Source: Colletes latitarsis (Eukaryota > Arthropoda > Insecta > Hymenoptera > Colletidae). From it: a stretch of 64,000 nucleotides of DNA. Below, one piece after another: positions 51,297-63,496 of this stretch; the stretch's first letter is position 1, and every line of letters starts with the position of its first letter. The translations under genes and the position numbers were made by a program. Below the pieces are notes generated by a model. That model was given only the letters and a program-made list of their open reading frames with translations. It ran no database searches and was not told the origin of the DNA. The stretch spans positions 26,678,001 through 26,742,000 of the forward strand of contig NW_027488366.1 of NCBI RefSeq assembly GCF_051014445.1, given 5' to 3'.

Positions 51297-54200
51297 TTTC
51301 AGTGTGGTACCACACCACTACGTGACCCAAACCGGAAAAAACCCAGGATCTGTTCAACAAGTATGTGAAAAACGCGAAAGTATGAGCCTGACGAGGGCAA
51401 ATCCCAGACCTGTCCCAGACCTAAGTTGCGTTATCCTCAAAAATATTGATCGAAACCTGGTTTAATCGACTGTTTCAGTGAGGTACCACATTACTACGTG
51501 ATCCAATCCAGAAATAGCCCAGGATCTTGTCATGAAGTATGAGAAATATGCGAAAGTTTGAGCCTGACGAGGGCAAATCCTAGACCTAACGCAGACCTAA
51601 CATGCTTTATCCTCTAAAATATTTATCAAGACCAGGTTTATTTGATTGTTTCAGTGTGGCCCCTCATTACTACGTAATCCAAACCAGAAAAAACCCAGGA
51701 TCCGTTCAACAAGTATGTGAAGAATACGAAAGCATGAGTCTGGTGAGTGAAAATCCCAGGCCTAACCTAGACCTAACATGCGTTATCCTCAAAAATATTG
51801 ATCGAAACCTGGTTTAATGGACTGTTTCAGTGTGGTACCACATTACTATGTGATCCAAACCAGAAAATAACCCAGGATCCGTTCAACAAGTATGTGAAGA
51901 ATACGAAAGTATGAGTCTGATGAGTGAAAATCCCAGGCCTAACCTAGACCTAACATGCGTTATCCTCAAAAATATTGATCCAAACCTGGTTTAATCGACT
52001 GTTTCAGTGTGGTACCACATTACTATGTGATCCAAACCGGAAAATAACCCAGGATCTGTTCAACGAGTATGTGAAGTGTGCGAAAGTATCAGTCTGATGA
52101 GGGCAAATCCCAGACATATCCCAGACCTAACTTGCGTTGTCCTCTAAGATATTGATGGAAACCAGGTTTAATTGACTGCTTCAGTGTTGTACTTCATTAC
52201 TACGTGATGCAATCCAGAAAAAGCCCAGGATCTAGCCACCAAGTATGAGAAATATGCGAAGGTATGAGCCTGATGAGGGCGAATCCCAGACCTATCCCAG
52301 ACCTAACTTGCGTTATCCTCTAAAATATTCATCGAAATCAGGCTTAATTGACTGTTTCAGCGTGGTACCACATTATTACGTGATACAATCCAGAAACAGC
52401 CCAGGATCTAGCCATGAAGTATGAGAAATATGCGAAAGTATCAGCCTCATGAGGGCAAATCCTAGACCTAACCCAAACCTAACATGCGTTATCCTCTAAA
52501 ATATTTATCAAGACCAGGTTTAATTGAATGTTCCAGTGTGGTACCACATTACTACGTGAACCAAACCAGAAAAAACCTAGGATCCGTTCAACAAGTATGT
52601 GAAGAATGCGAAAGTATGAGTCTGATGAGTGAAAATCACAGGGCTAACCTAGACCTAACATGCGTTATCCTCTAAAATATTGATCCAAACCAGGTTTAAT
52701 GGATTGTTTCAGTGTGGTGCCACTTTACTACGTGATGCAAACCGGAAAAAGCCCAGAATCTAGCCATCAAGTATGAGAAATATGCGAAAGAATGAGCCTG
52801 ATGAGAGCAAATCCCAGACCTATCCCAGACCAAACTTGCGTTATCCTCTAAAATATTGATCGAAACCAGTTTTAATTGACTGTTTCAGTGTGGTACCACA
52901 TTACTACGTGATCCAAACCAGAAATAGCCCAGGATCCAGCCATGAAGTATGAGAAATATGCGAAAGTATGAGCCTGATGGGGGCAAATCCAAGTCCTAAC
53001 CCAGACCTAACATGCGTTATCCTCTAAAATATTGATTCAAACCCGGTTTAATGGACTGTTTCAGTGTGGTACCACTTTACTACGTGATCCAAAGCAGAAA
53101 AAACCCTCGATCACGTCAACATGTAAGTTAAAACTGCGAAAGTATGACCCTGATGAGTGAAAATCCCAGACCTAACCTAGACCTAACATGCGTTATCCTC
53201 TAAAATATTGATCCAAACCAGGATTAATGGACTGTTTCAGTGTGGGCCCACATTACTACGTGATCCAAACCAGTAAAATCCCAGGATCTGTTCAACAAGT
53301 ATGTGAAAAACGCGAAAGTATGAGCCTGATGAGGGCAAATCCCAGACCTATCCCAGACCAAACTTGCGTTATCCTCTAAAATATTGATCGAAACCAGTTT
53401 TAATTGACTGTTTCAGTGTGGTACCACATTACTACGTGATCCAAACCAGAAATAGCCCAGGATCCAGCCATGAAGTATGAGAAATATGCGAAAGTATGAG
53501 CCTGATGGGGGCAAATCCAAGTCCTAACCCAGACCTAACATGCGTTATCCTCTAAAATATTGATTCAAACCCGGTTTAATGGACTGTTTCAGTGTGGTAC
53601 CACTTTACTACGTGATCCAAAGTAGAAAAAACCCTCGATCACGTCAACATGTAAGTTAAAACTGCGAAAGTATGACCCTGATGAGTGAAAATCCCAGACC
53701 TAACCTAGACCTATCATGCGTTATCCTCTAAAATATTGATCCAAACCAGGATTAATGGACTGGTTCAGTGTGGGCCCACATTACTACGTGATCCAAACCA
53801 GTAAAAACCCAGGATCTGTTCAACAAGTATGTGAAAAACGCGAAAGTATGAGCCTGATGAGGGCAAATCCCAGACCTATCCCAGACCAAACTTGCGTTAT
53901 GCTCTAAAATATTGATCGAAACCAGGTTTAATCGACTGTTTCAGTGTGGTACCACATTGCTACGTGATCCAAACCAGAAAAAACCCAGGATCAGTTCAAC
54001 AAGTATGTGAAAAACGCGAAAGTATGAGCCTGATGAGGGCGAATCCCAGACCTATCCCAGACCTAACTTGCGTTATCCTCTAAAATATTGATCCAAACCA
54101 GGTTTAATGGACTGTTTCAGTGTGGTACCACTTTACTACGTGATCCAAAGCAGAAAAAACCCTCGATCAGGTCAACATGTATGTTAAAACTGCGGACGTA

Positions 54201-56933
54201 TGACCCTGATGAGGGCAAATCCCCGGCCTAACCTAGACCTAACATGCGTTATCCTCAAAAATATTGATCGAAACCAGGTTTAATCGACTGTTTCAGTGTG
54301 GTACCACACTACTACGTGACCCAAACCGGAAAAACCCAGGATCTGTTGAACAAGTATGTGAAAAACGCGAAAGTATGAGCCTGACGAGGGCAAATCCCAG
54401 ACCTATCCCAGACCTAAGTTGCGTTATCCTCAAAAATATTGATCGAAACCTGGTTTAATCGACTGTTTCAGTGTGGTACCACATTACTACGTGATCCAAT
54501 CCAGAAATAGCCCAGGATCTTGTCATGAAGTATGAGAAATATGCGAAAGTTTGAGCCAGACGAGGGCAAATCCTAGACCTAACGCAGACCTAACATGCTT
54601 TATCCTCTAAAATATTTATCAAGACCAGGTTTATTTGATTGTTTCAGTGTGGTCCCTCATTACTACGTAATCCAAACCAGAAAAAACCCAGGATCCGTTC
54701 AACAAGTATGTGAAGAATACGAAAGTATGAGTCTGATGAGTGAAAATCCCAGACCTAACCTAGACCTAACATGCGTTATCCTCAAAAATATTGATCGAAA
54801 CCTGGTTTAATCGACTGTTTCAGTGTGGTACCACATTACTATGTGATCCAAACCGGAAAATAACCCAGGATCTGTTCACCGAGTATGTGAAGTGTGCGTA
54901 GGTATGAGTCTGATGAGGGCAAATCCCAGACCTATCCCAGACCTAACTTGCGTTATCCACTAAAATATTGATCGAAACCAGGTTTAACCGACAGTTTCAG
55001 TGTGGTCCCACATTACTACGTGATCCAAACCAGAAAAAACCCAGGATCCGTTCAACAAGTATGTGAAGAATGCGAAAGTATGAGTCTGATGAGTGAAAAT
55101 CCCAGACCTAACCTAGACCTAACATGCGTTATCCTCAAAAATATTGATCGAAACCTGGTTTAATCGACTGTTTCAGTGTGGTACCACATTACTATGCGAT
55201 CCAAGCCAGAAAATAACACAGGATCTGTTCAACGAGTATGTGAAGAAAGCGAAAGTATGAGTCTGATGAGGGCTAATCCCAGACCTATCCCAGACCTAAC
55301 TTGCGTTATCCTCTAAAATATTTATCCAGACCTGGTTTCATTGAATGTTTCAGTGTGGTACCACATTACTACGTGATCCAAACCAGAAAAAACCCCAGGA
55401 TCTGATCAACGAGTATGTCAAGTGTCCGAAAGTATGAGTCTGATGAGGGCAAATCCCAGAGCTATCCCAGGTCTAACTTGCGATATCCTCTAAAATATTG
55501 ATCGAAACCAGGTTTAATTGAATGTTTTATTGTGGTACCACACTACTACGGGATCCAAACCAGAAAAAACCCAGGATCTCTTCAACAAGTATGTGAAAAA
55601 CGCGAAAGTATGAGCCTGATGAGGGCAAATCCCAGACCTATCCCAGACCTAACTTGCGTTGTCCTCTAAAATATTGATGGAAACCAGGTTTAATTGATTG
55701 TTTCAGTGTGGTCCCACATTACTACGTGATCCAAACCAGAAAAAACCCAGGATCTGTTCAACATGTATGAGAAATATACGAAAGAATGAGCCTGATGAGA
55801 GCAAATCCCAGACCTAACCTAGACCTAACATGAATTATTCTCTAAAATATTGATCGAAACCAGGTTTAATTGACTGTTTCAGTGTGGTCCCACATTACTA
55901 CGTGATCCAAACCAGAAAAAACCCAGGATCCGTTCAACAAGTATGTGAAGAATGCGAATGTATGAGTCTGATGAGTGAAATTCCCAGGCCTAACCTAGAC
56001 CTAACATGCGTTATCCTCTAAAATATTGATCGAAACCTGGTTTAATCGACTGTTTCAGTGTGGTACCACATTACTATGTGATCCAAACCAGAAAATAACC
56101 CAGGATCTGTTCAACGAGTATGTGAAGTGTGCGAAAGTATGAGTCTGATGAGGTCAAATCCCAGACCAATCCCAGACTTAACTTGCGTTATCCTCTAAGA
56201 AATTGATCGAAACCAGGTTTAATCGTCTGTTTCAGTGTGGTACCACATTACTACGTGATCCAAACCAGAAAAAACCCAAGATCAGTTCAACAAGTATGAG
56301 AAGAATGCGAAAGTATGAGTCTGATGAGGGCAAATCCCAGACCTATCCCAGACCTTACATGCGTTATCCTCTAAAATATTCATCCAAACCCGGTTTAATA
56401 GACTGTTTCAGTGTGGTACCACACTACTACGTGATACAAACCAGAAAAAACCCAGGATCTGTTCAACAAGTATGTGAAAAACGCGAAAGTATGAGCCTGA
56501 TGAGGGCGAATCCCAGACCTATGCCAGACCTAACTTGCGTTATCCTCTAAAATATTGATCGAAACCAGGTTTAATTGACTGTTTCAGCATGGTACCACAT
56601 TACTATGTGACACAATCCAGAAACAGCCCGGGATCTAGCCATGAAGTATGAGAGATATGCGAAAGTATGAGCCTGCTGAGGGCAAATCCTAGACCTAACC
56701 CAAGCCTAACATGCGTTATCCTCTAAAATATTTATCAAGACAAGGTTTAATTGATTGTTTCAGTGCGGACCCACATTACTACGTGATCCATACCAGAAAA
56801 AACCCAGCATCCGTTCAACAAGTATGTGAAGAATTCGAAAGTATGAGTCTGATGAGTGAAAATCCCAGGCCTGACCTAGACCTAACATGCGTTATCCTCT
56901 AAAATATTGAGCGAAACCAGGTTTAATGGACTG
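51297..56933. repeat. 5,637-bp higher-order repeat, copy 2
   Basis: This lies directly next to copy 1 and is nearly identical to it. Differences I saw are about eight single bases, including copy-1 positions near 46,738, 46,807, 47,067, 47,751, 49,197, 49,561 and 50,713, with no length change. That is well under 0.5% divergence, so this is a recent tandem duplication. It ends where cactacgtg in copy 1 meets tactacggg here (about 56,950). Confidence 0.92.
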
Positions 56934-56999
56934 TTTCAGTGTGGTACCACACTACTACGGGGTCCAAACCAGAAAAAACCCAGGATCCGTTCAACAACT

Positions 57000-57760
57000 A
57001 TGTGAAGTGTGCGAAAGTATGAGTCTGATGAGGTCAAATCCCAGACCAATCCCAGACTTAACTTGCGTTATCCTTTAAAATATTGATCGAAACCAGGTTT
57101 AATCGACTGTTTCAGTGTGGTACCACATTACTACGTGATCCAAACCAGAAAAAACCCAGGATCAGTTCAACAAGTATGAGAAGAATGCGAAAGTATGAGT
57201 CTGATGAGTGCAAATCCCAGGACTAACCTAGCCCTAACATGCGTTATCCTCTAAAATATTGATCAAGACCATGTTTAATTGACTGTTTCAGTGTGGTCCC
57301 ACATTACTACGTGATCCAAACCAGAAAAAACCCAGGATCCGTTCTAGAAGTATGTGAAGAATGCAAAAGTATGGGTCTGATGAGTGAGAATCCCAGGCCT
57401 AACCTAGACCTAACATGCGTTATCCTCAAAAATATTGATCGAAACCTGGTTTAATCGACTGTTTCAGTGTGGTACCACATTACTATGTGAACCAAACCAG
57501 AAAGTAACCCAGGATCTGTTCAACGAGTATGTGAAGTGTACGAAAGTATGAGTCTGATGAGGTCAAATCCCAGACCAATCCCAGACTTAACTTGCGTTAT
57601 CCTCTAAAATATTGATCGAAACCAGGTTTAATCGACTGTTTCAGTGTGGTACCACATTACTACGTGATCCAAACCAGAAAAAACCCAGGATCAGTTCAAC
57701 AAGTATGAGAAGAATGCGAAAGTATGAGTCTGATGATTGCAAATCCCAGGGCTAACCTAG
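57000..57760. repeat. ~530-bp (three-monomer) duplication in family B
   Basis: The string gatgaggtcaaatcccag with gaccaatcccagacttaac appears near 57,023 and 57,553, and gatcagttcaacaagtatga follows both times. The copies differ in their later part, so this is an older or partly converted duplication. Confidence 0.7.
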
Positions 57761-57929
57761 CCCTAACATGCGTTATCCTCTAAAATATTGATCCAAACCA
57801 GGTTTAATGGACTGTTTCAGTGTGGTACCACACTACTACGTGATACAAAGCAGAAAAAACCCTCGATCACGTCAACATGTAAGTTAAAACTGCGAAAGTA
57901 TGACCCTGATGAGTGAAAATCCCAGGACT

Positions 57930-58490
57930 ACCCTAGACCTAACTTGCGTTATCCTCTAAAATATTGATCGAAACCAGGTTTAATTCGCTGTTTCAGGGTG
58001 GTACCACATTACTACGTCATACAATCCAGAAACAGCCCAGGATCTAGCCATCAAGTATGAGAAATATGCCAAAGAATGAGCCTGATGAGAGCAAATCCCA
58101 GACCTAACCTAGACCTAACATGAATTATTCCCTAAAATATTGATCGAAACCAGGTTTAATTGAATGTTTCAGTGTGGTGCCACTTTACTACGTGATCCAA
58201 AGCAGAAAAAACCGTCGATCAGGTCAACATGTATGTTAAAACTGCGAAAGTATGACCCTGATGAGGGCAAATCCCAGGACTACCCTAGACCTAACTTGCG
58301 TTATCCTCTAAAATATTGATCGAAACCAGGTTTAATTCGCTGTTTCAGGGTGGTACCACATTACTATGTCATACAATCCAGAAACAGCCCAGGATCTAGC
58401 CATCAAGTATGAGAAATATGCCAAAGAATGAGCCTGATGAGAGCAAATCCCAGACCTAACCTAGACCTAACATGAATTATTCCCTAAAAT
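57930..58490. repeat. 352-bp tandem duplication in family B
   Basis: The unusual markers ttcgctgtttcagggtgg (57,984 and 58,336) and ggactaccctagacc repeat 352 bp apart, giving about 1.6 copies of a two-monomer unit. One visible difference is ctacgtcat versus ctatgtcat. Confidence 0.83.
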
Positions 58491-59616
58491 ATTGATCGAA
58501 ACCAGGTTTAATCGACTGCTTCAGTGTGGTACCACATTACTACGTGATCCAAACCAGAAAAACCCCAAGATCAGTTCAACATGTATCAGAAGAATGCGAA
58601 AGTATGAGTCTGATGAGTGAAAATCCCAGGGCTAACCTAGACCTAACATGCGTTATCCTCTAAACAATTGATCCAAACCAGGTTTAATGGACTGTTTCAG
58701 TGTGGTACCACACTACTACGTGATACAAACCAGAAAAAACCCTCGATCAGGTCAACATGTATGTTAAAACTGCGAAAGTATGACCCTGATCAAGGCAAAT
58801 CCCAGGCCTAACCTAGACCTAACATGCGCTGTCCTCTAAAATACTGATGGAAACCAGGTTTAATTGACTGTTTCAGTGTTGTACTTCATTACTACGTGAT
58901 CCACTCCAGAAAAAACCCAGGATCTGTTCAACGAGTATGTGAAGTGTGCGTAGGTATGAGTCTGATGAGGGCAAATCCCAGACCTACCCCAGACCTAACT
59001 TGCGTTATCCACTAAAATATTGATCGAAACCAGGTTTAACCGACTGTTTCAGTGTGGAACCACATTACTACGTGATCCAAACCAGCAAAACCCAGTTTCA
59101 GTTCAACAAGTATGTGAAGAATGCGAAAGTATGAGTCTGATGAGTGAAAATCCCAGGCCTAACCTAGACCTAACATGCGTTGTCCTCAAAAATAGTGATC
59201 GAAACCTGGTTTTATCGACTGTTTCAGTGTGGTACCACATTACTATGTGATCCAAACCAGAAAATAACCCAGGATCTGTTCAACAAGTATGTGAAGTGTG
59301 CGAAAGTATGAGTCTGGTGAGGGCAAATCCCAGACCTATCCCAGACCTAACATGCGTTATCCTCTAAAATATTTATCAAGACCAGGTTTAATTGATTGTT
59401 TCAGTGTGGACCCACATAACTACGTGATCCAAACCAGAAAAAACCCAGGATCCGTTCAACAAGTATGTGAAGAATGCGAAAGTATGAGTCTGATGAGTGA
59501 AAATCCCATGCCTAACCTAGACCTAACATGCGTTATCCTCAAAAATATTGATCGAAACCTGGTTTAATCGACTGTTTCAGTGTGGTACCACATTACTATG
59601 TGATCCAAACCAGAAA

Positions 59617-61556
59617 ATAACCCAGGATCTGTTCAACGAGTATGTGAAGTGTGCGAAAGTATGAGTCTGATGAGGGCAAATCCCAGACCTATCCCAGACC
59701 TAACACGCGTTATCCTCTAAAATATTTATCAAGACCAGGTTTAATTGATTGTTTCAGTGTGGACGCACATAACTACGTGATCCAAACCAGAAAAAACCCA
59801 GGATCCGTTCAACAAGTATGTGAAGAATGCGAATGTATGAGTCTGATCAGTGAAAATCTCAGGTCTTACCTAGACCTAACTTGCGTTGTCCTCTAAAATA
59901 TTGATGGAAACCAGGTTTCATTGACTGTTTCAGTGTGGTACTACATTACTACGTGATGCAATCCAGAAAAAGCTCAGGATCTAGCCATCAAGTATGAGAA
60001 ATATGCGAAAGAATGAGCCTGATGAGAGCAAATCCCAGACCTATCCCAGACCTAACTTGCGTTATCCTCAAAAATATTTATCAAGGCCAGGTTTAATTGA
60101 ATGTTTCAGTGTGGACCCACATTACTACGTGAACCAAACCAGAAAAAGCCCAGGATCCGTTCAACAAGTATGTGAAAAACGCGAAAGTATGAGCCGGATG
60201 AGGGCAAATCCCAGACCTATCTCAGACCTAACTTGCGTTATCCTCTAAAATATTGATCGAAGCCAAGTTTAATCGACTGTTTCAGTGTGGAACCACATTA
60301 CTACGTGATACAAGCCAGAAAAAAACCCAGGATCTTGTCAACGAGTATGTGAAGTGTGCGAAAGTAAGAGTCTGATGAGGGCTAATCCCAGACCTATCCC
60401 AGACCTAGCTTGCGTGATCCTGTAAAATATTGATCGAAACCAAGTTTAATTGACAGTTTTAGTGTTGTACCACATTACTACGTGATCCAAACCAGAAAAA
60501 ACCCAGGATCTGTTTAACAAGTATGTGAAAAACGCGAAACTGTGAGCCTGATGAGGGCAGATCTTAGACCTAACCCAGACCTAAGATGCGTTATCCTCTA
60601 AAATATTTATCAAGACCAGGTTTAATTGAATGTTTCAGTGTGGTACCACATTACTACGTGATCCAAACCAGAAAAAACCCAGGATCCGTTCAACAAGTAT
60701 GTGAAGAATGCGAAAGTATGAGTCTGATGAGTGAAAATCCCAGGCCTAACCTAGACCTAACATGCGTTATCCTCAAAAATATTGATCGAAACCTGGTTTA
60801 ATCGACTGTTTCAGTTTGGTACCACATTACTATGTGATCCAAACCAGAAAATAACCCAGGATCTGTTCAACGAGTATGTGAAGTGTGCGAAAGTATGAGT
60901 CTGATGAGGACAAATCCCAGACCTATCCCAGACCTAACATGCGTTATCCTCTAAAATATTTATGAAGACCAGGTTTAATTGAATGTTTCAGTGTGGTACC
61001 ACATTACTACGTGATCCAAACCAGAAAAAACCCAGGATCCGTTCAACAAGTATGTGAAGAATGCGAAAGTATGAGTCTGATGAGTGAAAATCCCAGGCCT
61101 AACCTAGACCTAACATGCGTTATCCTCTAAAATATTGATCGAAACCTGGTTTAATCGACTGTTTCAGTGTGGTACCACATTACTATGTGATCCAAACCAG
61201 AAAATAACCCAGGATCTGTTCAACGAGTATGTGAAGTGTGCGAAAGTATGAGTCTGATGAGGTCAAATCCTAGACCAATCCCAGACTTAACATGCGTTAT
61301 CCTCTAAAATATTTATCAAGACCAGGTTTAATTGATTGTTTCAGTGTGGACCCACACTACTACGTGATCCAAACCAGAAAAAACCCAGCATCCGTTCAAC
61401 AAGTATGTGAAGAATGCGAAAGAATGAGTCTGATGAGTGAGAATCCCAGACCAATCCCAGACTTAACTTGCGTTATCCTCTAAAATATTGATCGAAACGT
61501 GGTTTAATCGACTCTTTCAGTGTGGTGCCTCATTACTATGTGATCCAAACCAGAAG
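59617..61556. repeat. 1,940-bp higher-order repeat, copy 1 (11 monomers)
   Basis: This is followed immediately by a copy at an offset of 1,940 bp (11 x 176 plus 4). The left edge lies just after 59,616, where gaaaataaccc differs from gaagataaccc in copy 2. Reading the two side by side, I found one difference: C at 59,810 versus T at 61,750. Confidence 0.92.
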
Positions 61557-63496
61557 ATAACCCAGGATCTGTTCAACGAGTATGTGAAGTGTGCGAAAGT
61601 ATGAGTCTGATGAGGGCAAATCCCAGACCTATCCCAGACCTAACACGCGTTATCCTCTAAAATATTTATCAAGACCAGGTTTAATTGATTGTTTCAGTGT
61701 GGACGCACATAACTACGTGATCCAAACCAGAAAAAACCCAGGATCCGTTTAACAAGTATGTGAAGAATGCGAATGTATGAGTCTGATCAGTGAAAATCTC
61801 AGGTCTTACCTAGACCTAACTTGCGTTGTCCTCTAAAATATTGATGGAAACCAGGTTTCATTGACTGTTTCAGTGTGGTACTACATTACTACGTGATGCA
61901 ATCCAGAAAAAGCTCAGGATCTAGCCATCAAGTATGAGAAATATGCGAAAGAATGAGCCTGATGAGAGCAAATCCCAGACCTATCCCAGACCTAACTTGC
62001 GTTATCCTCAAAAATATTTATCAAGGCCAGGTTTAATTGAATGTTTCAGTGTGGACCCACATTACTACGTGAACCAAACCAGAAAAAGCCCAGGATCCGT
62101 TCAACAAGTATGTGAAAAACGCGAAAGTATGAGCCGGATGAGGGCAAATCCCAGACCTATCTCAGACCTAACTTGCGTTATCCTCTAAAATATTGATCGA
62201 AGCCAAGTTTAATCGACTGTTTCAGTGTGGAACCACATTACTACGTGATACAAGCCAGAAAAAAACCCAGGATCTTGTCAACGAGTATGTGAAGTGTGCG
62301 AAAGTAAGAGTCTGATGAGGGCTAATCCCAGACCTATCCCAGACCTAGCTTGCGTGATCCTGTAAAATATTGATCGAAACCAAGTTTAATTGACAGTTTT
62401 AGTGTTGTACCACATTACTACGTGATCCAAACCAGAAAAAACCCAGGATCTGTTTAACAAGTATGTGAAAAACGCGAAACTGTGAGCCTGATGAGGGCAG
62501 ATCTTAGACCTAACCCAGACCTAAGATGCGTTATCCTCTAAAATATTTATCAAGACCAGGTTTAATTGAATGTTTCAGTGTGGTACCACATTACTACGTG
62601 ATCCAAACCAGAAAAAACCCAGGATCCGTTCAACAAGTATGTGAAGAATGCGAAAGTATGAGTCTGATGAGTGAAAATCCCAGGCCTAACCTAGACCTAA
62701 CATGCGTTATCCTCAAAAATATTGATCGAAACCTGGTTTAATCGACTGTTTCAGTTTGGTACCACATTACTATGTGATCCAAACCAGAAAATAACCCAGG
62801 ATCTGTTCAACGAGTATGTGAAGTGTGCGAAAGTATGAGTCTGATGAGGACAAATCCCAGACCTATCCCAGACCTAACATGCGTTATCCTCTAAAATATT
62901 TATGAAGACCAGGTTTAATTGAATGTTTCAGTGTGGTACCACATTACTACGTGATCCAAACCAGAAAAAACCCAGGATCCGTTCAACAAGTATGTGAAGA
63001 ATGCGAAAGTATGAGTCTGATGAGTGAAAATCCCAGGCCTAACCTAGACCTAACATGCGTTATCCTCTAAAATATTGATCGAAACCTGGTTTAATCGACT
63101 GTTTCAGTGTGGTACCACATTACTATGTGATCCAAACCAGAAAATAACCCAGGATCTGTTCAACGAGTATGTGAAGTGTGCGAAAGTATGAGTCTGATGA
63201 GGTCAAATCCTAGACCAATCCCAGACTTAACATGCGTTATCCTCTAAAATATTTATCAAGACCAGGTTTAATTGATTGTTTCAGTGTGGACCCACACTAC
63301 TACGTGATCCAAACCAGAAAAAACCCAGCATCCGTTCAACAAGTATGTGAAGAATGCGAAAGAATGAGTCTGATGAGTGAGAATCCCAGACCAATCCCAG
63401 ACTTAACTTGCGTTATCCTCTAAAATATTGATCGAAACGTGGTTTAATCGACTCTTTCAGTGTGGTGCCTCATTACTATGTGATCCAAACCAGAAG
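61557..63496. repeat. 1,940-bp higher-order repeat, copy 2
   Basis: This is the near-identical tandem partner of 59,617-61,556. Identity to the start of copy 2 continues past 63,496 until 63,556, where gaggtc replaces gagggc, so a few tens of bases of a third copy, or the exchange tract, are present. Confidence 0.9.
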
